Positions 50,914-60,230 of a stretch of 64,000 bases of DNA are shown piece by piece. A program made the position numbers and the translations under genes. Position 1 is the first letter of the stretch. The number at the start of each line of letters is the position of its first letter. The notes beneath the pieces were generated by a model. That model saw nothing but the letters and a program-made list of their open reading frames with translations, made no database searches and was not told the DNA's origin. Source of the DNA: Lachnospiraceae bacterium (GTDB lineage Bacteria > Bacillota > Clostridia > Lachnospirales > Lachnospiraceae); the NCBI GenBank assembly GCA_022845955.1, contig AP025576.1, positions 6,014,001-6,078,000 on the forward strand, given 5' to 3'.

Positions 50914-53900
50914 TTATTCATTACCGTCCGCGATGGAAGCCGCCAGTTCATCCGCTTCTTCCCCGCCTTCATAATCATCCGCTTCCTCTGTGATGATATC
51001 CACTTCCTCATCCGGCAGCAAATCTTCATCCATGCCTTCGTCAAAATCGAACGCATCATCCAGATCCAGCATATCATCCATTGCAATGTCCGTATTGAGG
51101 TGAACATCACGATAACGCTTCATACCGGTTCCTGCAGGAATCAGTTTACCGATGATTACGTTTTCCTTCAGACCGATAAGAGGATCCACCTTGCCCTTAA
51201 TAGCCGCTTCCGTAAGAACCTTCGTGGTTTCCTGGAAGGACGCTGCGGACAGGAAGGAGTTGGTAGCCAGCGCCGCCTTGGTGATACCAAGCAGTATCTG
51301 CTTGCCGTCTGCGGGCTGCTTTTCCTCTGCAGCCAGTTCTTCATTCAGATCTTCATAATCCAGGGCGTCCACAAGTGTTCCGGGAAGGTATTCCGTATCC
51401 CCGCTGTCTTCCACACGCACCTTTTTCAGCATCTGACGTACAATCACTTCAATATGCTTGTCGCTGATATCAACACCCTGCAGGCGGTAAACACGCTGTA
51501 CTTCGCGGAGCATGTAATCCTGTACTGCACGGATTCCCTTGATTTTCAGCAGATCATGAGGGTTAACGCTACCTTCTGTCAGCTCGTCGCCGGCCTCCAG
51601 AATCTGGCCGTCCATAACCTTGATTCTGGATCCGTAAGGGATCAGATAGGCTTTGGATTCTCCGGTTTCATTGTTGGTAATGATAACCTCACGTTTTTTC
51701 TTGGTATCCTTAATGACCGCAACACCGCCGAACTCAGCGATAATCGCAAGTCCTTTGGGCTTTCTGGCCTCAAAAAGCTCCTCAACACGGGGAAGACCCT
51801 GTGTGATATCGTCACCGGCAACACCGCCGGTATGGAAGGTACGCATGGTAAGCTGGGTACCGGGCTCACCGATGGACTGTGCCGCGATAATACCTACTGC
51901 TTCACCCACCTGGACCGCTTCGCCGGTAGCCATGTTGGCGCCATAGCACTTGGCACAGATACCGTTTCTGGAACGGCAGCTTAAGATAGTACGGATCCTT
52001 ACGCTTTCAACAGGCTCCCCTTTTTCGTTCACACCGATGCTCAATATCTTCTCCGCACGGGTGGGGGTAATCATATGATTGCGTTTAACAATTACATTTC
52101 CGTCACGATCCTTGATATCCTCACAGGATACCCTGCCGGTGATTCTGTCCTTCAGGCCTTCAATGGTTTCCTTGCCATCCATAAAGGCTTTCACTTCCAT
52201 ACCCGGGATTTCCGGACGGTCTTCACAGCAGTCCATCTCGCGGATAATCAGCTCCTGGGATACGTCAACCATACGTCTGGTCAGGTATCCGGAGTCGGCG
52301 GTACGCAGAGCCGTATCGGACAGACCCTTACGTGCACCATGGGCGGACATGAAGTATTCCAGTACGTCAAGCCCTTCACGGAAGTTTGATTTGATAGGCA
52401 GCTCGATGGTACGGCCGGTTGTATCGGCCATCAGTCCGCGCATACCTGCCAGCTGCTTGATCTGCTGGTTGGAACCACGGGCTCCGGAGTCCGCCATCAT
52501 GAAAATATTGTTGTATTTATCCAGTCCTGCAAGCAGAACGTCGGTTAATTCTTTATCTGTCTCATTCCAGGTTTCCACAACCGCACGGTAACGCTCTTCT
52601 TCCGTGATAAGGCCGCGGCGGAAGTTCTGGGAAATACGGTCAACCGTAGCCTGTGCTTCGGCCAGCATTTCCGGTTTTCGTTCAGGTACCGTCATGTCGG
52701 AAATAGAAACGGTCATAGCAGCCCTTGTGGAATATTTATAGCCGGTAGCCTTGATATCATCCAGTACCTCTGCCATTCTGGAGGATCCATGGATATTGAT
52801 AACCTTTTCCAGAATCTGCTTCAGTCCCTTTTTGCTGACATGGAAGTCAACCTCCAGCTTAAGGGCATTTTCAGGGATACTTCTGTCCACAAAACCCAGA
52901 TCCTGAGGAAGGATTTCATTAAAGATAAAACGGCCCAGGGTGGATTCCACCACGTCGGAAGCTTCCGTTCCGTCAGCCAGTTCTTTCGTAATTTTAACCT
53001 TGATTCTGGAATGAAGGGTAAGAACATGGTTTTCATATGCCAGTATGGCTTCATTCAGGCTCTTGAAGTATTTTCCTTCTCCCATTGCCCCGGGTCTTTC
53101 CTGTGTCAGGTAGTAAATACCCAGTACCATATCCTGGGAAGGAACGGCAACCGGTCCGCCGTCGGAAGGCTTCAACAGGTTATTGGGGGAAAGGAGCATA
53201 AAACGGCATTCCGCCTGCGCTTCCACGGAAAGAGGAAGATGCACGGCCATCTGGTCCCCGTCGAAGTCCGCATTGAATGCGGTACATACCAGGGGGTGAA
53301 GCTTAATCGCCTTACCTTCCACCAGAATAGGCTCAAAGGCCTGGATACCGAGCCTGTGCAGGGTAGGGGCACGATTCAGCATAACGGGATGTTCTTTGAT
53401 AACATCCTCCAGGACGTCCCAAACCTGGGGATCCAGTCTTTCCACCAGTTTCTTTGCATTTTTAATGTTCTGGGAAATTCCTCTTGCCACCAGCTCCTTC
53501 ATAACAAAGGGCTTGAACAGCTCGATAGCCATTTCCTTGGGCAGGCCGCACTGGTAAATTTTCAGTTCAGGCCCCACTACGATAACACTTCGCCCGGAGT
53601 AGTCAACACGCTTGCCCAGCAGGTTCTGACGGAAACGTCCGGATTTGCCCTTCAGCATGTCGGAAAGGGACTTCAGCGCCCTGTTTCCGGGGCCTGTTAC
53701 CGGACGGCCTCTTCTGCCGTTGTCGATAAGGGCATCCACCGCTTCCTGGAGCATTCTCTTTTCGTTTCGGACAATGATATCCGGAGCACCCAGCTCCAGC
53801 AGTCTTTTCAGACGGTTATTTCTGTTAATAATCCTGCGGTACAGATCATTCAGGTCGGAGGTGGCAAAACGCCCGCCGTCCAGCTGTACCATAGGACGCA

Positions 53901-54639
53901 GATCCGGAGGAATAACCGGAATAGCATCCAGTATCATCCATTCGGGACGGTTTCCGGACTCCCGGAAAGCCTCCACAACCTCCAGGCGCTTAATGATTCT
54001 GGCGCGCTTCTGGCCGGTGGATTCATTCAGTCCTGTTTTCAGTTCTTCCGATTCCTTTTCCAGGTCAATTGCTTCCAGCAGCTCTTTGATGGACTCAGCA
54101 CCCATCCCTGCACGGAATTTATTTCCCCAGGTTTCTCTTGCATCCTGGAATTCCTTCTCGGAAAGCACCTGCTTGTATTCCAGATTGCTCTCGCCCGTAT
54201 CCAGCACGATATAAGAAGCGAAATAAAGTACCTTTTCCAGCACTCTGGGGGAAAGATCCAGAATCAGCCCCATACGGCTGGGGATACCTTTAAAATACCA
54301 GATATGGGAAACCGGCGCCGCCAGTTCAATATGTCCCATACGCTCACGGCGGACGCTTGATTTGGTGACTTCAACACCGCATCGGTCGCAGACAACGCCT
54401 TTGTATCTGATTTTCTTGTATTTACCGCAGTGACATTCCCAGTCCTTGGTAGGCCCGAAAATACGTTCACAGAACAGGCCGTCCCGTTCCGGTTTCAGGG
54501 TTCTGTAGTTAATGGTCTCAGGCTTCTGAACCTCGCCTCTGGACCAGTCCCTGATCTTCTCGGGTGATGCCAGGCCGATCTTGATCGCATCAAACGTCAT
54601 GGGCTGATATACTTCATTTTTTGTAGTTGTTTCAGACAT
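50914..54639 (-). CDS. rpoC: DNA-directed RNA polymerase subunit beta'
   Basis: 1241 residues. The N-terminal zinc site is CHCGKYKKIRYKGVVCDRCG; the catalytic magnesium motif NADFDGDQMAVH is near residue 460; the bridge helix and trigger loop regions (GARGSNQQIKQLAGMRGLM, FMSAHGARKGLSDTALRTAD) and the second zinc site are intact. The acidic C-terminus (DELAASIADGNE) is a common clostridial feature. 18 bp after rpoB. Confidence 0.99.
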   Translation of the reverse strand: MSETTTKNEVYQPMTFDAIKIGLASPEKIRDWSRGEVQKPETINYRTLKPERDGLFCERIFGPTKDWECHCGKYKKIRYKGVVCDRCGVEVTKSSVRRERMGHIELAAPVSHIWYFKGIPSRMGLILDLSPRVLEKVLYFASYIVLDTGESNLEYKQVLSEKEFQDARETWGNKFRAGMGAESIKELLEAIDLEKESEELKTGLNESTGQKRARIIKRLEVVEAFRESGNRPEWMILDAIPVIPPDLRPMVQLDGGRFATSDLNDLYRRIINRNNRLKRLLELGAPDIIVRNEKRMLQEAVDALIDNGRRGRPVTGPGNRALKSLSDMLKGKSGRFRQNLLGKRVDYSGRSVIVVGPELKIYQCGLPKEMAIELFKPFVMKELVARGISQNIKNAKKLVERLDPQVWDVLEDVIKEHPVMLNRAPTLHRLGIQAFEPILVEGKAIKLHPLVCTAFNADFDGDQMAVHLPLSVEAQAECRFMLLSPNNLLKPSDGGPVAVPSQDMVLGIYYLTQERPGAMGEGKYFKSLNEAILAYENHVLTLHSRIKVKITKELADGTEASDVVESTLGRFIFNEILPQDLGFVDRSIPENALKLEVDFHVSKKGLKQILEKVINIHGSSRMAEVLDDIKATGYKYSTRAAMTVSISDMTVPERKPEMLAEAQATVDRISQNFRRGLITEEERYRAVVETWNETDKELTDVLLAGLDKYNNIFMMADSGARGSNQQIKQLAGMRGLMADTTGRTIELPIKSNFREGLDVLEYFMSAHGARKGLSDTALRTADSGYLTRRMVDVSQELIIREMDCCEDRPEIPGMEVKAFMDGKETIEGLKDRITGRVSCEDIKDRDGNVIVKRNHMITPTRAEKILSIGVNEKGEPVESVRIRTILSCRSRNGICAKCYGANMATGEAVQVGEAVGIIAAQSIGEPGTQLTMRTFHTGGVAGDDITQGLPRVEELFEARKPKGLAIIAEFGGVAVIKDTKKKREVIITNNETGESKAYLIPYGSRIKVMDGQILEAGDELTEGSVNPHDLLKIKGIRAVQDYMLREVQRVYRLQGVDISDKHIEVIVRQMLKKVRVEDSGDTEYLPGTLVDALDYEDLNEELAAEEKQPADGKQILLGITKAALATNSFLSAASFQETTKVLTEAAIKGKVDPLIGLKENVIIGKLIPAGTGMKRYRDVHLNTDIAMDDMLDLDDAFDFDEGMDEDLLPDEEVDIITEEADDYEGGEEADELAASIADGNE

Positions 54640-54657
54640 TGTGCACTCCTTCCAAAA

Positions 54658-57600
54658 CTATTCCATGATTTCCTCGATTTCCTCAAGGCTCTCATCCATA
54701 TCGAATTCCAGGTCATCATCGGCTTCCTCTTCTTCAGCAGTTACCAGTTCGCCGCTCTCGTCGTCGAATTCCTGGGACTGATATCCGAGTTCACCAAGAG
54801 AATCTTTTTCAAGCTTCTCATAACCTTTGGAGTCACCTTCGATTTCGTAACGGTAATCCGTATCACCGTAGTCCACCGTTTCCATGATTTCCACTTCCGT
54901 ATTGTCCTCACGCAGAACCTTAACATCCAGCGCAAGAGACTGCAGCTCCTTCAGCAGAACCTTGAAGGATTCCGGAATGCCGGGCTCAGGGATATTTTCA
55001 CCCTTGATAATGGCTTCGTAAGTCTTTACACGTCCCACAACGTCATCGGATTTAACCGTCAGGATTTCCTGCAGGGTATACGCAGCGCCGTAAGCTTCCA
55101 GCGCCCAAACTTCCATTTCTCCGAAACGCTGCCCGCCGAACTGTGCCTTGCCGCCGAGAGGCTGCTGGGTTACCAGTGAGTAAGGGCCTGTGGAACGGGC
55201 ATGGATCTTATCGTCTACCAGATGATGCAGCTTCAGGTAGTGCATGTGGCCGATGGTTACAGCACTGTCAAAGTACTCTCCGGTACGGCCGTCGCGCAGC
55301 CTTACCTTACCATCCCTGCTGATGGGAACGCCCTTCCACAAATCTCTGTGGTCTCTGTTCAGTGACAGATACTGCAGAACCTCCGGGCGCAGCTCCTCTT
55401 TATGCTTTGCTTCAAATTCCTCCCAGGACAGGTTCACATAATCGTTCGCCAGATCCAGGGTGTCCATAATATCAATTTCGTTCGCGCCGTCAAATACAGG
55501 CGTTGCCACGTTAAAGCCCAGGGCCTTAGCGGCAAGGGACAGGTGGATTTCCAGTACCTGTCCGATATTCATACGGGAAGGCACGCCCAGGGGATTCAAA
55601 ACGATGTCCAAAGGACGTCCGTTAGGCAGATACGGCATATCTTCCACAGGAAGCACACGGGAAACAACACCCTTGTTGCCGTGTCGTCCTGCCATCTTAT
55701 CACCGACGGAAATCTTTCTCTTCTGTGCTATATAAATGCGTACGGCCTGGTTTACACCGGGAGAAAGCTCATCGCCGTTCTCTCTGGTAAATACCTTGGC
55801 ATCCACAACGATACCGTATTCCCCGTGGGGAACCTTCAGGGAGGTATCCCTTACTTCCCTTGCCTTCTCACCGAATATAGCACGAAGCAGTCTTTCTTCT
55901 GCGGTCAGTTCGGTCTCTCCCTTGGGAGTAACCTTACCTACCAGGATATCTCCTGCACGCACTTCCGCGCCGATCCGGATAATACCTCTGTCATCCAGAT
56001 CCTTCAGGGCATCATCACCCACGCCGGGGACATCCCTTGTGATTTCTTCCGGCCCCAGCTTGGTATCCCTGGCTTCCGCTTCATATTCTTCAATGTGGAC
56101 GGATGTATATACATCCTCCTGTACCAGTCTCTCACTTAAAAGGACCGCATCCTCGTAATTGTAACCTTCCCAGGTCATGAATCCGATCAGGGGGTTCTTG
56201 CCCAGAGCCAGTTCGCCTTCCTGGGTGGAAGGGCCGTCCGCAATCACCTGCCCCGCACTCACATGGTTGCCCTTGAATACGATAGGTCTCTGGTTATAGC
56301 AGTTGCTCTGGTTGCTTCGTGCGAATTTGGTAAGGTGGAATTCCATCTTTTCCCCGTCATCGCAGGTCATCTTAATCAGATTGGAGGATACATAATCTAT
56401 CGTACCCGGCTTCTTGGCCACCACACACACGCCGGAGTCAACAGCTGCCTTCACTTCCATACCGGTTCCTACCGCCGGAGCTTCCGTGGTAAGAAGAGGA
56501 ACGGCCTGACGCTGCATGTTGGATCCCATCAGCGCACGGTTGGCATCGTCGTTTTCCAGGAAAGGAATCAGGGCGGTAGCCACGGAGAACACCATCTTGG
56601 GAGATACATCCATGTAATCAAACATGGCCTTGGGATATTCCTGTGTTTCTTCCCGGTAACGGCCGGATACGGAATTCCTTACAAAATGTCCTTCCGCGTC
56701 CAGGGCTTCATTCGCCTGGGCAACATGGTAATTATCTTCCTCGTCGGCTGTCATATATACAACATCTTCCGTTACCCTGGGGTTAGACGGATCGGATTTG
56801 TCTATTTTACGGTAGGGTGCTTCCACGAAACCGTACTCGTTAATTCTCGCATAACAGGCCAGGGAGTTGATCAGACCGATATTGGGTCCTTCAGGCGTCT
56901 CGATAGGGCACATTCTTCCGTAATGGGAATAATGTACGTCACGTACCTCAAATCCTGCACGATCACGGCTCAAACCGCCCGGTCCCAGCGCGGAAAGACG
57001 TCTCTTATGGGTAAGCTCACCCAGCGGGTTATTCTGATCCATGAACTGGGACAGCTGGGAGGAACCGAAGAATTCCTTAACGGCAGCCTGTACCGGTTTG
57101 ATGTTGATCAGAACCTGAGGCGAAATCTCTTCCGCATCATGTGTGGTCATTCGTTCACGGACCACTCTTTCCATCCTGGACAGACCGATACGGTACTGGT
57201 TCTGGAGCAGCTCGCCCACAGCCCTGATACGTCTGTTGCCCAGATGATCGATATCGTCTTCGTTTCCGATGCCGTATTCCAAATGGATATTATAATTAAT
57301 GGAAGCCAGGATGTCTTCCTTCGTAATATGCTTCGGTATCAGCTCATGGATGTTCTTCCGGATAGCTTCCGCCAGCTCTTCCGGATCCTGGGAATATTCT
57401 TCCAGGATCTGTGCCAGGACAGGATAATATACCAGCTCGGTAACGCCCAGTTCCCTGGGATTGCAGTCCACATAATGGGTCAGATCAACCATCATGCTGG
57501 AAAGCACCTTCACATTGCGTTCCTCCGTCTGGATATAGACGAACGGCACCGCACAGTTCTGGATGGTATCCGCCAGCTCTGCGGTCACTTTGGTGCCGGC

Positions 57601-58527
57601 AGCCGCCAGAAGTTCCCCCGTCGTGGTATCTATCACATCCTCCGCCAGTAATGCACCCCGGATGCGGTTCTTAAGCATAAGTTTTTTGTTGAATTTATAT
57701 CTGCCCACCTTCGCCAGATCATATCTTCTGGGATCGAAAAACATGGCATTGATCAGACTTTCCGCACTTTCAACGCTCAGAGGTTCACCGGGACGGATTT
57801 TTTTATACAGCTCTAAGAGACCCTCCTGGTAATTCTCTGAAGTGTCTTTGGAAAAGCTTGCCTCTATCTTGGGTTCATCGCCGAACAATTCCCTTATTTC
57901 ATCATTGGTGCCCACTCCTAGCGCACGGATCAGGACTGTGATGGGAACCTTTCTTGTACGGTCCACGCGGACATAGAAAACATCGTTGGAATCCGTCTCA
58001 TACTCAAGCCAGGCGCCTCTGTTGGGGATAACAGTACAGCTGTAGAGAGTCTTACCAATCTTATCATGGCCGATTCCATAATATATGCCGGGTGAACGAA
58101 CAAGCTGGCTGACAATGACACGCTCCGCACCATTTATAACAAAGGTTCCTGTCTCAGTCATCAAAGGCAGATCGCCCATGAAGATTTCATGTTCTGTAAT
58201 CTCTTCTTTTTCTTTATTGTAAAGACGTACCTTAACTTTTAAAGGGGCCGCAAATGTAGCGTCTCTTTCTTTACATTTCTCGATAGAATACTTCACATCA
58301 TCTTCGCACAGTTCGAAATCCACGAATTCCAGGCTTAAATGGCCACTGTAATCTTCTATTGGAGAGATATCGTCAAAGACCTCTTTCAGGCCTTCATCGA
58401 GGAACCACTGATAGGAGTCCTTCTGGACTTCGATCAGGTTCGGCATCTCCAAAACTTCCTTCTGCCGTGAATAACTCATACGCATGTTCTTGCCGGTGGC
58501 AATTGGACGTATTCTGTTCTTTTCCAT
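54658..58527 (-). CDS. rpoB: DNA-directed RNA polymerase subunit beta
   Basis: 1289 residues from ATG 58527 (MEKNRIRPIATGKNMRMSYS), chosen because GGGGTG lies eight bases upstream; ATG 58533 is too near that site. The rifampicin pocket FFGSSQLSQFMDQNNPLGEL and THKRRLSALGPGGLSRDRAG is of the sensitive type. The C-terminal acidic tail is long. A promoter lies at 58716-58744, so rpoBC can be transcribed separately from rplJL. Confidence 0.99.
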   Translation of the reverse strand: MEKNRIRPIATGKNMRMSYSRQKEVLEMPNLIEVQKDSYQWFLDEGLKEVFDDISPIEDYSGHLSLEFVDFELCEDDVKYSIEKCKERDATFAAPLKVKVRLYNKEKEEITEHEIFMGDLPLMTETGTFVINGAERVIVSQLVRSPGIYYGIGHDKIGKTLYSCTVIPNRGAWLEYETDSNDVFYVRVDRTRKVPITVLIRALGVGTNDEIRELFGDEPKIEASFSKDTSENYQEGLLELYKKIRPGEPLSVESAESLINAMFFDPRRYDLAKVGRYKFNKKLMLKNRIRGALLAEDVIDTTTGELLAAAGTKVTAELADTIQNCAVPFVYIQTEERNVKVLSSMMVDLTHYVDCNPRELGVTELVYYPVLAQILEEYSQDPEELAEAIRKNIHELIPKHITKEDILASINYNIHLEYGIGNEDDIDHLGNRRIRAVGELLQNQYRIGLSRMERVVRERMTTHDAEEISPQVLINIKPVQAAVKEFFGSSQLSQFMDQNNPLGELTHKRRLSALGPGGLSRDRAGFEVRDVHYSHYGRMCPIETPEGPNIGLINSLACYARINEYGFVEAPYRKIDKSDPSNPRVTEDVVYMTADEEDNYHVAQANEALDAEGHFVRNSVSGRYREETQEYPKAMFDYMDVSPKMVFSVATALIPFLENDDANRALMGSNMQRQAVPLLTTEAPAVGTGMEVKAAVDSGVCVVAKKPGTIDYVSSNLIKMTCDDGEKMEFHLTKFARSNQSNCYNQRPIVFKGNHVSAGQVIADGPSTQEGELALGKNPLIGFMTWEGYNYEDAVLLSERLVQEDVYTSVHIEEYEAEARDTKLGPEEITRDVPGVGDDALKDLDDRGIIRIGAEVRAGDILVGKVTPKGETELTAEERLLRAIFGEKAREVRDTSLKVPHGEYGIVVDAKVFTRENGDELSPGVNQAVRIYIAQKRKISVGDKMAGRHGNKGVVSRVLPVEDMPYLPNGRPLDIVLNPLGVPSRMNIGQVLEIHLSLAAKALGFNVATPVFDGANEIDIMDTLDLANDYVNLSWEEFEAKHKEELRPEVLQYLSLNRDHRDLWKGVPISRDGKVRLRDGRTGEYFDSAVTIGHMHYLKLHHLVDDKIHARSTGPYSLVTQQPLGGKAQFGGQRFGEMEVWALEAYGAAYTLQEILTVKSDDVVGRVKTYEAIIKGENIPEPGIPESFKVLLKELQSLALDVKVLREDNTEVEIMETVDYGDTDYRYEIEGDSKGYEKLEKDSLGELGYQSQEFDDESGELVTAEEEEADDDLEFDMDESLEEIEEIME

Positions 58528-58715
58528 TGACATTTCACCCCGTTCTTATGATTTGTTCGCCATTCGTTCCCGCGAAGGCAGTGCCTGCACCTTAGGTGAA
58601 AGCAAACGAATCGGCATCTGCCGGCAGTAACAGAACCCTCCGACAGGCAGCTTGATATTAGTTTATCGGTATTACGCACAAAAATAGCATAACTTACCAC
58701 AATAGTGCACTATCC

Positions 58716-58744
58716 ATTCTACTACAAGAAAAATGGGAAGTCAA
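58716..58744 (-). promoter_or_regulatory. Internal promoter of rpoB-rpoC
   Basis: Minus-strand TTGACT (58739-58744) and TAGAAT (58716-58721), spacer 17, within the 386-bp gap after rplL. The leader down to rpoB is about 180 bases and contains a CTGCC/GGCAG-type stem. Confidence 0.8.
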
Positions 58745-58782
58745 CCAATATTTTTGTAAAATTGTGGATAACTTTGGAAACA

Positions 58783-58800
58783 GGTTACAGTTCAGACGCC
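58783..58800. repeat. Copy of the GTAACAGTTCAGAC intergenic repeat (partial)
   Basis: GGTTACAGTTCAGACGCC, matching the 5' half of the copies at 26117 and 31279. Confidence 0.5.
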
Positions 58801-58829
58801 CCTTTTTCCGTAAGCAGATTAAAAGGATA

Positions 58830-58879
58830 ATAAAAAGAAACCTCTGCCGCACTGAATCAAACAGCATGGCAAAGGTTTC
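58830..58879 (-). terminator. Terminator/attenuator after rplL
   Basis: GAAACCT-TGCC (58837-58847) pairs with GGCA-AGGTTTC (58868-58879), with TTTTTATTAT following on the minus strand. Partial termination here would give excess L7/L12 over polymerase subunits, as known in other bacteria. Confidence 0.8.
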
Positions 58880-58913
58880 ATAGTAGTCAGTCCAAAGTGT
58901 GTGAGTACTCCGA

Positions 58914-59291
58914 TTATTTAAGAGTAACTTTAGCGCCTTCCGCTTCCAGTTTAGCTTTGATGTCTTCTGCATCATCTTTGGAAGCTGCTTCCTTAACAAC
59001 CTTGGGAGCGCCGTCAACAACATCTTTTGCTTCCTTCAGGCCGAGTCCGGTAACTTCACGAACAACTTTGATAACCTTAACCTTGTTAGGGCCAACTTCT
59101 GTCAGCTCTACGTCGAATTCTGTCTTTTCTTCCGCTGCTTCTGCTGCGCCTGCACCTGCTGCTGCAACTACAACGCCTGCTGCTGCGGATACACCGAATT
59201 CTTCTTCACATGCTTTTACAAGATCGTTTAATTCTAATACGGATAATTCTTTGATTGCATCAATAATTTCCTGAGTGGATAATTTAGCCAT
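58914..59291 (-). CDS. rplL: 50S ribosomal protein L7/L12
   Basis: 125 residues from ATG 59291, eight bases after GGAGG. N-terminal dimer domain (STQEIIDAIKELSVLELNDL), an Ala/Glu-rich hinge, and the globular domain with KTEFDVELTEVGPNKVKVIK and GLGLKEAKDVVDGAPKVVKE. The stalk recruits translation factors. 50 bp after rplJ. Confidence 0.98.
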   Translation of the reverse strand: MAKLSTQEIIDAIKELSVLELNDLVKACEEEFGVSAAAGVVVAAAGAGAAEAAEEKTEFDVELTEVGPNKVKVIKVVREVTGLGLKEAKDVVDGAPKVVKEAASKDDAEDIKAKLEAEGAKVTLK

Positions 59292-59341
59292 TTTATTTAC
59301 CTCCATTTAATTTGTTATTTTTCTTTTCTATGTGTTACGGA

Positions 59342-59902
59342 TTATTCAGCTGCTTCTGCAGTATCCGCTGCCGGAGCCTCTTCTGCTGCTTCTGCTGCGG
59401 GTGCCTCACATGCGCCTGCGCCGCCTTTTTCAGCCAGCTGCTTCATGACGCGTGCAAAATTGGTGATAGGTGACTGGATGCTTCCAAGCAGTTTGGAAAG
59501 CAGTTCGTCTCTGGAAGGGATCTGGGAAATTGCAGCCATCCCCTGTGCGTCGTATACGGCGCCTTCCACTACACCGGCTTTGATTTCAAGCTTGTTCGCA
59601 GTCTTTGCAAATTTCGCAAGTTCCCTGGCAGGTGCGGTAGCATCTGCGGAAGAAATTGCGATTGCGCTGGGTCCTTCCAGGAAAGGTGCCAGTGCTTCAA
59701 AGTCTGTTCCCTTGAAAGCAAAGTTCATCATTGTGTTTTTGTAAACTTTGTAGTTGATGCCTGCTTCACGAAGCTGTTTACGCAGAGCGGTATCCTGTTC
59801 TACGGTAAGCCCGCGGTAGTCAACCAGTACAACTGACTGCGCGTCCTTGATTGCTTCGGAAATCTCTGCAACTACAGGTGCTTTAAGTTCAACTTTTGCC
59901 AT
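59342..59902 (-). CDS. rplJ: 50S ribosomal protein L10
   Basis: 186 residues. The RNA-binding N-terminal domain has KDAQSVVLVDYRGLTVEQDT and YKVYKNTMMNFAFKG; the C-terminus binds L7/L12 and here ends in an Ala/Glu-rich tail (APAAEAAEEAPAADTAEAAE). L10 is expected to bind its own leader upstream. Confidence 0.98.
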   Translation of the reverse strand: MAKVELKAPVVAEISEAIKDAQSVVLVDYRGLTVEQDTALRKQLREAGINYKVYKNTMMNFAFKGTDFEALAPFLEGPSAIAISSADATAPARELAKFAKTANKLEIKAGVVEGAVYDAQGMAAISQIPSRDELLSKLLGSIQSPITNFARVMKQLAEKGGAGACEAPAAEAAEEAPAADTAEAAE

Positions 59903-59998
59903 TTCTTTACCTCCTTATAGATTTTTCTGAAAACGAGTTCAGTGCCGAAAAGGAGTAACGCCGCTGCGGCCGGAAGTCCTGAGACTGCAGCCGGATAT

Positions 59999-60028
59999 AA
60001 AAAACCTCCCTGTGAAGACACAGAGAGG
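59999..60028 (-). terminator. Attenuator in the rplJ leader
   Basis: On the minus strand CCTCTCTGTG pairs with CACAGGGAGG with one mismatch, followed by TTTTTT (59999-60004). It stands between the L10 leader and rplJ, so it can couple L10 binding to early termination. Confidence 0.8.
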
Positions 60029-60138
60029 ATAAGTTACGTAAATTCACGTTACAAACGTTAACTCTTTTCCTCGGCAGGCGTTCTTTCCTTATACCGGGCT
60101 ACCGGTACCTGCTGTCTTCGGCTTGGTCAATTAAGACC
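60029..60138 (-). ncRNA. L10 leader (ribosomal protein L10 autoregulatory RNA)
   Basis: The minus-strand leader carries the landmark AAGACAGCAGGTACCGGTAG followed by GGAAAGAACGCCTGCCGAGG (60070-60118), which form the kink-turn-bearing stem known from Firmicutes L10 leaders. Downstream come GTAAC repeats and the attenuator. Confidence 0.88.
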
Positions 60139-60144
60139 TCATTC

Positions 60145-60173
60145 AGACTATCATAAAACATGTTTCCTGTCAA
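60145..60173 (-). promoter_or_regulatory. Promoter of rplJ-rplL(-rpoBC)
   Basis: Minus-strand TTGACA (60168-60173) and TAGTCT (60145-60150), spacer 17; start expected near 60138. The usual upstream genes rplK-rplA are not here. Confidence 0.8.
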
Positions 60174-60230
60174 TGTATTTTTTTACTTTCATGCCTGAAT
60201 TCTCCCCGTATTTTCAACGCCAGGATAATA

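Noticed and set aside
52789..54360. Plus-strand open frame of 523 codons inside rpoC
   Set aside because: It lies antisense to the highly conserved beta' subunit gene and has no recognisable domain; a by-product of codon bias.
56263..57651. Plus-strand open frame of 462 codons inside rpoB
   Set aside because: Antisense to rpoB, no motif and no initiation site.
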